A stretch of DNA of 64,000 bases from Streptococcus suis (GTDB lineage: Bacteria; Bacillota; Bacilli; Lactobacillales; Streptococcaceae): NCBI RefSeq assembly GCF_002960425.1, contig NZ_POIZ01000047.1, positions 1 through 64,000 on the forward strand, in the 5' to 3' direction. Shown in pieces: positions 57,353 to 64,000 of the stretch. The stretch's first letter is position 1. Every line of letters starts with the position of its first letter. The notes under the pieces are model-generated. The model did no database searches, was not told where the DNA came from, and saw nothing but the letters and a program-made list of their open reading frames with translations. Position numbers and translations under genes: made by a program.

Positions 57353-59434
57353 TTAAGCGTTGCCGCCGTTTTTCTTGATGATTTCATCTTGTACAGATTT
57401 TGGTACATCTTCGTAGTGGTCAAATACCATCATGAAAGTACCGCGACCTTGTGTTGCTGAACGAAGTACAGTTGCGTAACCGAACATTTCAGCAAGTGGC
57501 ACATAAGCACGAACGATTTGTGTGTTACCACGAGCTTCCATACCGTCAACGCGACCACGACGTGCAGTAACGTGACCCATAACGTCACCAAGGTTATCTT
57601 CTGGTGCAGTGATGGTTACAAGCATCATTGGCTCAAGGATAGTTGGTTGAGCTGATTTAGCAGCTTCTTTAAGGGCAAGAGATGCTGCCACTTTGAAGGC
57701 TGTTTCAGATGAGTCGACATCGTGGTATGAACCATCGTAAAGCTTAGCTTTAACGTCAACGATTGGGTAACCAGCAAGAACACCGTTCGCCATAGATTCT
57801 ACGAGACCTTTTTCAACCGCTGGAATGAATTCACGTGGAACCACACCACCGACGATAGCGTTCTCGAACTCGAAACCTTTACCTTCTTCGTTTGGTGTGA
57901 ATTCGATCCAAACGTCACCGAATTGACCTTTACCACCAGACTGGCGTTTGAAGAAACCACGAGCTTGTGTAGAAGCGCGGAATGTTTCACGGTATGATAC
58001 TTGAGGAGCACCTACGTTTGCTTCAACTTTGAATTCACGACGCATACGGTCAACAAGGACATCCAAGTGCAACTCACCCATACCAGAGATAACTGTTTCA
58101 CCAGTTTCAACGTTTGTTTCAACGCGGAAGGTTGGGTCTTCTTCAGCCAATTTAGAAAGGGCAATACCCATCTTGTCTTGGTCAGCTTTAGACTTAGGCT
58201 CAACCATCAATTGAATAACTGGTTCTGGAACGTGGATTGACTCAAGGATTACTTTTGCTTTTTCATCTGTCAATGAGTCACCAGTTGTAGTATCTTTCAA
58301 ACCAACCGCAGCTGCGATATCACCAGCATATACAGTTTCAATTTCTTGACGGCTGTTTGCGTGCATTTGAAGGATACGTCCGATACGCTCACGTTTACCT
58401 TTAGAAGTGTTCATTACGTATGAACCACTGTTAAGTACACCTGAGTAAACACGGAAGAATGTCAAACGACCTACGAATGGGTCAGTCATGATCTTGAAGG
58501 CAAGAGCTGCAAATGGCTCTTCATCAGAAGCATGACGCTCTTCTTCAGCATCTGTATCTGGGTTGATACCTTTGATAGCAGGGATATCAACTGGGCTTGG
58601 AAGGTAGTCAATAACCGCATCAAGCATCAATTGAACACCTTTGTTCTTGAAGGCTGAACCACACAATACTGGGAAGAATTCAACGTTGATAGTCGCTTTA
58701 CGGATACCAGCTTTCAATTCTTCGTTAGTGATTTCTTCACCTTCAAGGTATTTCATCATCAATTCTTCATCAGTTTCAGCAACTGCTTCAACCAATTTTT
58801 CACGGTATTCTTGAGCTTGCTCAAGGTATTCAGCTGGGATATCTTCTTCAAGAATATCTGTACCAAGGTCGTTAGTATAGATTTCAGCTTTCATCTTGAT
58901 CAAGTCGATGATACCACGGAACTCATCTTCAGAACCGATTGGCAATTGAATTGGGTGTGCATTTGCTTGAAGACGATCGTGAAGTGTGCTTACTGAGTAA
59001 AGGAAGTCCGCACCGATTTTATCCATTTTGTTAGCAAATACGATACGTGGAACTCCGTATTCAGTTGCTTGACGCCATACTGTTTCAGTTTGTGGCTCAA
59101 CACCTGATTGTGAGTCAAGAACGGTAACCGCACCATCAAGAACGCGAAGTGAACGTTGTACTTCGATTGTGAAGTCCACGTGTCCTGGTGTGTCGATGAT
59201 GTTTACACGGTGGTTATTCCATTGAGCTGTTGTCGCAGCAGATGTGATTGTGATACCACGCTCTTGCTCTTGCTCCATCCAGTCCATTTGTGATGCACCT
59301 TCGTGAGTTTCACCGATTTTGTGGATTTTACCAGTGTAGTAAAGAATACGCTCAGTTGTCGTCGTTTTACCCGCGTCAACGTGCGCCATGATACCGATAT
59401 TACGAGTTTTTTCTAATGAAAATTCGCGTGCCAT
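57353..59434 (-). CDS. fusA: Elongation factor G
   Basis: A 693-residue translational GTPase that drives ribosomal translocation. The G1 loop is [17 protein letters not shown]3 is DTPGHVDF and G4 is NKMDKIGAD. Domains II-V follow, with the conserved VSYRETFR and the C-terminal end [12 protein letters not shown]. Strong codon bias. It lies downstream of rpsL-rpsG, as in other bacteria, but is separated from rpsG by ~490 bp. Confidence 0.97.
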   Translation of the reverse strand: MAREFSLEKTRNIGIMAHVDAGKTTTTERILYYTGKIHKIGETHEGASQMDWMEQEQERGITITSAATTAQWNNHRVNIIDTPGHVDFTIEVQRSLRVLDGAVTVLDSQSGVEPQTETVWRQATEYGVPRIVFANKMDKIGADFLYSVSTLHDRLQANAHPIQLPIGSEDEFRGIIDLIKMKAEIYTNDLGTDILEEDIPAEYLEQAQEYREKLVEAVAETDEELMMKYLEGEEITNEELKAGIRKATINVEFFPVLCGSAFKNKGVQLMLDAVIDYLPSPVDIPAIKGINPDTDAEEERHASDEEPFAALAFKIMTDPFVGRLTFFRVYSGVLNSGSYVMNTSKGKRERIGRILQMHANSRQEIETVYAGDIAAAVGLKDTTTGDSLTDEKAKVILESIHVPEPVIQLMVEPKSKADQDKMGIALSKLAEEDPTFRVETNVETGETVISGMGELHLDVLVDRMRREFKVEANVGAPQVSYRETFRASTQARGFFKRQSGGKGQFGDVWIEFTPNEEGKGFEFENAIVGGVVPREFIPAVEKGLVESMANGVLAGYPIVDVKAKLYDGSYHDVDSSETAFKVAASLALKEAAKSAQPTILEPMMLVTITAPEDNLGDVMGHVTARRGRVDGMEARGNTQIVRAYVPLAEMFGYATVLRSATQGRGTFMMVFDHYEDVPKSVQDEIIKKNGGNA

Positions 59435-59486
59435 GAGGTTTGTTCTCCTATATTTTTAGATTTCTATTCTGATTATACCATATTTT

Positions 59487-59519
59487 AAGAAAAGCGAGTG
59501 GGCAAGTCCCACCCGCTTG
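59487..59519 (-). terminator. Terminator upstream of fusA
   Basis: On the minus strand AAGCGGGTGGG-actt-GCCCACTCGCTTTT is a stem ending in T residues. It lies 50 bp before fusA, so the rpsG transcript would end here and fusA would need its own promoter or readthrough. Confidence 0.6.
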
Positions 59520-59926
59520 ATTTCTTACTAATGGTGTGAAGTGGACGAGGTCATCCTCAATCCGGTTTGTGATGATTGAACGAGAAGTTTGTACCATAAT
59601 CTCAATTGATTTATGTAGAACTGACTTGACGTCCTCACATCCTAATTGAACTCGGGCTACAACTCGCTGACAAAAAGATGAACCTCATTGATTGCACAGC
59701 AATCTGCTTCGCTTCCCTATTTTGTCTAGGAGTTGCTTGACGCCCTCGTATCTTAATCTTAGTTGAATTTTAGCTACAAATGTCTGCTAAAAAGAGACGC
59801 AATTGTTTTGGCTTTAGCCAATTACAAGTGTGGCTACCTTTAGGTGTAAAACCTCCTAGAAACCGAAGTTTCTTCGTCGATTTTCCTATTTTGGCTAGCA
59901 TTTGTTTAACGCTAAAACATCCTATC
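59520..59926. repeat. Degenerate duplicated intergenic sequence between rpsG and fusA
   Basis: No gene is present. TTGACGTCCTCACATCCTAA (about 59629) recurs as TTGACGCCCTCGTATCTTAA (about 59735). Each is followed by a run like AGCTACAA-N-CTG(A/C)-AAAAAGA, and each unit closes with TTCC(C/T)ATTTTG(T/G)CTAG. It looks like an old tandem duplication of ~105-170 bp. Confidence 0.45.
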
Positions 59927-60397
59927 TTACCAGCGGAAGTGTGCGAATGCGCGGTTTGCTTCTGCCATTTTGTGGGTGTCTTCACGTTTCTTAACAGCTG
60001 CACCAGTGTTGTTTGCTGCATCCATGATTTCTTTCGCAAGGCGATCGATCATAGTGTGCTCACCACGGTTACGAGCGATTGTTACCAACCAACGAAGACC
60101 AAGTGTTGTACGACGCTCTGGACGAACTTCAACTGGAACTTGGTAGTTAGAACCACCAACACGGCGTGCACGTACTTCAAGTACAGGCATGATGTTTTCC
60201 ATTGCTGTTTCAAATACTTCAAGTGCATCGTTACCAGTTGCTTCTTTGATTTGATCAAAGGCACCGTAAACGATTGATGCAGCAGTACCACGTTTACCGT
60301 CCAACATAACACGGTTGATCAAACGAGTTACCAATTTTGAGTTATACAATGGATCTGGCAATACTTCGCGCTTAGGCGCTTGATTTTTACGACTCAT
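59927..60397 (-). CDS. rpsG: 30S ribosomal protein uS7
   Basis: A 156-residue S7, which nucleates assembly of the 3' domain of 16S r[40 protein letters not shown] and [20 protein letters not shown] are family-typical. It follows rpsL by 16 bp, forming the start of the str operon. Confidence 0.97.
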
Positions 60398-60413
60398 TTA
60401 TATTTCCCCCTTC

Positions 60414-60827
60414 TTAGCCTTTTGGACGTTTAGTACCGTATTTAGAACGGCCTTGCTTACGATCGTTTACACCAGCAGTATCTAGTGCACCACGAACGAT
60501 ATGGTAACGTACCCCTGGAAGGTCTTTTACACGTCCACCACGAAGAAGAACCACACTGTGTTCTTGCAAGTTGTGACCGATACCTGGGATGTAAGCAGTA
60601 ACTTCGATAAGGTTGCTCAAACGTACACGAGCAAATTTACGAAGGGCTGAGTTAGGTTTTTTAGGTGTCATTGTTCCGACACGAGTTGCAACACCGCGTT
60701 TTTGTGGTGATGAAACATTTGTTTGAACTTTTTTACGGCTGTTGTAACCAACGTTCAAAGCTGGTGATTTAGATTTTTCTACTTTAGACTTACGTGGTTT
60801 ACGTACCAACTGGTTAATTGTAGGCAT
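60414..60827 (-). CDS. rpsL: 30S ribosomal protein uS12
   Basis: A 137-residue S12 from the decoding centre. [31 protein letters not shown] and [17 protein letters not shown] are family-typical. The codon equivalent to E. coli Lys43 is the Lys in [10 protein letters not shown], i.e. the streptomycin-sensitive form. It is the first gene of the str operon. Confidence 0.97.
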   Translation of the reverse strand: MPTINQLVRKPRKSKVEKSKSPALNVGYNSRKKVQTNVSSPQKRGVATRVGTMTPKKPNSALRKFARVRLSNLIEVTAYIPGIGHNLQEHSVVLLRGGRVKDLPGVRYHIVRGALDTAGVNDRKQGRSKYGTKRPKG

Positions 60828-60965
60828 CTACATTCTCCTGTATATATTTTTTATTTTTGGTGATAGGGCATTGGTGACAACCCCTATCTGTGTGTACTTT
60901 TGCAACATTTGTCAGCACGTCCCTGTACACTCTTGAGAGACCAAAAGTAAAAAGTACCGTCTAAT

Positions 60966-60994
60966 ATAGTACCACATCCCAAACCTATTGTCAA
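60966..60994 (-). promoter_or_regulatory. rpsL promoter
   Basis: On the minus strand TTGACA (60989-60994), 17 nt and TACTAT (60966-60971). The resulting leader of ~130 nt before rpsL is uncharacterised, with no clear attenuator. Confidence 0.7.
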
Positions 60995-61014
60995 ATAGAT
61001 GTGATTGAAATTTT

Positions 61015-61046
61015 CAAGAAAAACACAGCCTTTCGACTGTGTTTCT
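61015..61046 (-). terminator. groEL terminator
   Basis: On the minus strand AAACACAG-tcgaaagg-CTGTGTTT is followed by TTCTT. Confidence 0.75.
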
Positions 61047-61056
61047 TTTCATCTAA

Positions 61057-62971
<1,915 letters not shown>

Positions 62972-62991
62972 GGTATTACCTCCTGGTCTTT

Positions 62992-63059
62992 TTAGCACTC
63001 TATACCTATGAGTGCTAACTCACATTTCCTATTGTATCACTTGGTCAAAAATAGTCAAG
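62992..63059 (-). promoter_or_regulatory. groESL promoter with CIRCE and CtsR sites
   Basis: TTAGCACTC-N9-GAGTGCTAA (62992-63018) is a perfect CIRCE, the HrcA operator. The minus-strand promoter is TTGACT (63053-63058), 16 nt, TACAAT (63031-63036). GGTCAAAAATAGTCAAG (63043-63059) overlaps the -35 and matches the CtsR heptad repeat except at its last base. Dual HrcA/CtsR control of groESL is known in streptococci. Confidence 0.88.
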
Positions 63060-63167
63060 AGAATTCTATTTTAATTTTCCTAAAATCCGTCGCAGGTCTG
63101 AGGAAACAAAACCTGTTAATTATAGCAAAACTATGCTATACTATTATTAAAAAGTTAAGGGGTATTC

Positions 63168-63413
63168 ATGAAATTTTTTAGAGAGCTAAAAACAGATTAC
63201 CTCGAAAGCCGATTTTCCGTTCAAGAAAGTTTTGCTGAATGGTTTTTAAAGCGTAAATTAGGTTTTTGGGGCAAAATCATTTGCGCATATCTACTCTGGC
63301 TAGTCTGGTTACTTCTCTTTTCCCACCCTCACTACATCATCTTTTTCTTTTATGGAGTTATCCTGTTTTCTCTGATTATCATACTGGTAGAATGGTGGAA
63401 ATATAGAAAATAA
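63168..63413 (+). CDS. Small membrane protein of unknown function
   Basis: An 81-residue protein with a basic N-terminus (MKFFRELKTDYLESRFSVQE) and two hydrophobic helices (IICAYLLWLVWLLLFSH; YIIFFFYGVILFSLIIILVE) ending in KYRK. AAGGGG precedes the ATG, and a TATACTATTATT -10 region lies upstream. The family is not recognised. It has its own terminator. Confidence 0.7.
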   Translation: MKFFRELKTDYLESRFSVQESFAEWFLKRKLGFWGKIICAYLLWLVWLLLFSHPHYIIFFFYGVILFSLIIILVEWWKYRK

Positions 63414-63418
63414 GTAGC

Positions 63419-63448
63419 AAAAAACACCAACTTTCGTCGGTGTTTTTT
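63419..63448 (+). terminator. Terminator of the small membrane protein gene
   Basis: The stem AAAAAACACC pairs with GGTGTTTTTT. Confidence 0.85.
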
Positions 63449-63527
63449 AAGGAGATATGAAAAATATTTAGGATTGACTTTAGTATAGCCTACTTTTCAA
63501 CATTCTCCATCGGTCTTGGGACCGATA

Positions 63528-63923
63528 TTAAAACGGCAATTCCTCCTCTTCTAGAACCAAGTCAGCTAGGTCATCGCCAGTATTATTTTCTCGCATGGCA
63601 CGTTGGGCACGGCTTTCTAGTAATTGGAAAGATTGGCCTAGAATCTCTGTCACATAGTGATTGCTGCCATCTTTTTCATATTTACGGGTCCGCAACTCAC
63701 CGTCAATAGAAACCAGACTGCCCTTGCTACCATAGGAAACAAGTGTTTCCGCCAGTTTGCCCCAGAAAATAACATTGAGAAAATCTGCTTCCCGTTCACC
63801 ATTTTCCGTCTTAAAACGGCGGTTGACCGCGACGGTCACACGAGTCAGGTTTTTCCCGTTAGGTGTTTGAGTGAGTTCAGGTTGGGCCGTCAAGCGACCG
63901 ATTAAAATAACTTTATTATACAT
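63528..63923 (-). CDS. ssbB: Competence-induced single-stranded DNA-binding protein SsbB
   Basis: A 131-residue OB-fold SSB: MYNKVILIGRLTAQPELTQT at the start, READFLNVIFWGKLAETL in the core, and the acidic tail DLADLVLEEEELPF. The short length (no long linker) fits pneumococcal SsbB, which stores incoming DNA during transformation, rather than SsbA. The perfect cin-box upstream supports SigX control. The RBS is AGGAGGA. Confidence 0.93.
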   Translation of the reverse strand: MYNKVILIGRLTAQPELTQTPNGKNLTRVTVAVNRRFKTENGEREADFLNVIFWGKLAETLVSYGSKGSLVSIDGELRTRKYEKDGSNHYVTEILGQSFQLLESRAQRAMRENNTGDDLADLVLEEEELPF

Positions 63924-63943
63924 TTTATATCCTCCTACTTATC

Positions 63944-63951
63944 TATTCGTA
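63944..63951 (-). promoter_or_regulatory. cin-box (SigX/ComX promoter element)
   Basis: On the minus strand TACGAATA occurs 20 bp upstream of the ssbB start, preceded by a T-rich stretch. This is the exact combox consensus used by the competence sigma factor in streptococci. Confidence 0.88.
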
Positions 63952-63987
63952 GGAAAAATGATAAAATGATGAAAAAGGAGAAAATAG

Positions 63988-64000
63988 ATGAAAAATATCC
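63988..64000 (+). CDS. Start of an off-window gene
   Basis: An ATG followed by AAA AAT ATC, preceded by AAAAAGGAGAAAATAG, a good RBS. Only four codons are inside the window, so the product cannot be identified. Confidence 0.5.

Noticed and set aside
60828-60990. Riboswitch or ribosomal-protein autoregulatory leader upstream of rpsL
   Set aside because: No conserved fold or terminator/antiterminator pair could be made out. Only a promoter is supported.

Overview
The window reads as chromosomal DNA of a low-GC streptococcus, most likely Streptococcus suis. The basis is family content and order: a Sip-like LysM surface protein, PepX, CppA, RNase HIII, the gapA/pgk and fusA/rpsG/rpsL blocks, RpoY-RNase J1, GlnR-GlnA, an SsbB with a competence box, and RUP-like and BOX-like streptococcal repeats. 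Species assignment is inference; no 16S or typing gene is present.

Layout. 1-9.5 kb: a DUF1801 protein, the Sip-like protein, an oxidoreductase, rnhC-lepB-recD2, a lipoprotein and a PfkB sugar kinase. 9.5-14.4 kb: a YwnB/YwnA-like dehydrogenase and Rrf2 regulator, a frameshifted dinB, and pflB. 14.5-21.1 kb: LysM-CHAP hydrolase, serine hydrolase-cppA, pepX and an AgaS-like isomerase. 21.1-26.2 kb is an AT-rich accessory island with a MazE/Doc-like toxin-antitoxin pair, then a minus-strand cluster (small basic protein, GIY-YIG nuclease with DUF4357, a second DUF4357 protein, a membrane protein) opposite an XRE regulator. 26.3-41.5 kb is mostly core: ybaB, GDPD, a broken acetyltransferase carrying two mobile repeats, rocS, a GH1 glycosidase, a flavoprotein, an Ecs-like ABC pair, a GH1 remnant, MarR-GNAT, YeiH, AzlCD and the tsaD-rimI-tsaB operon.

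41.6-44.7 kb holds a second accessory module: a small membrane protein, a subtilisin-like protease, a secreted His/Cys-containing protein, an unlisted 35-residue peptide gene and an Rgg-type regulator. Two matching palindromes sit between the peptide gene and the secreted-protein gene, each beside a degenerate -35. 44.9-51.4 kb is core again (rpoY-rnjA, glnR-glnA, pgk) with four 100-bp tandem repeats beside glnA. At 51.5-54.7 kb a 3.1-kb cluster of five unrecognised membrane or secreted proteins lies between two identical 66-bp copies of the gapA 3' end plus terminator. The rest is core: gapA, a second GDPD, fusA-rpsG-rpsL, groES-groEL with CIRCE and CtsR sites, and ssbB with a perfect cin-box.

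The best candidates for undescribed biology are the DUF4357/GIY-YIG cluster, the Rgg-peptide-subtilase module, and the island flanked by the duplicated gapA end. Functions proposed for these are inference.
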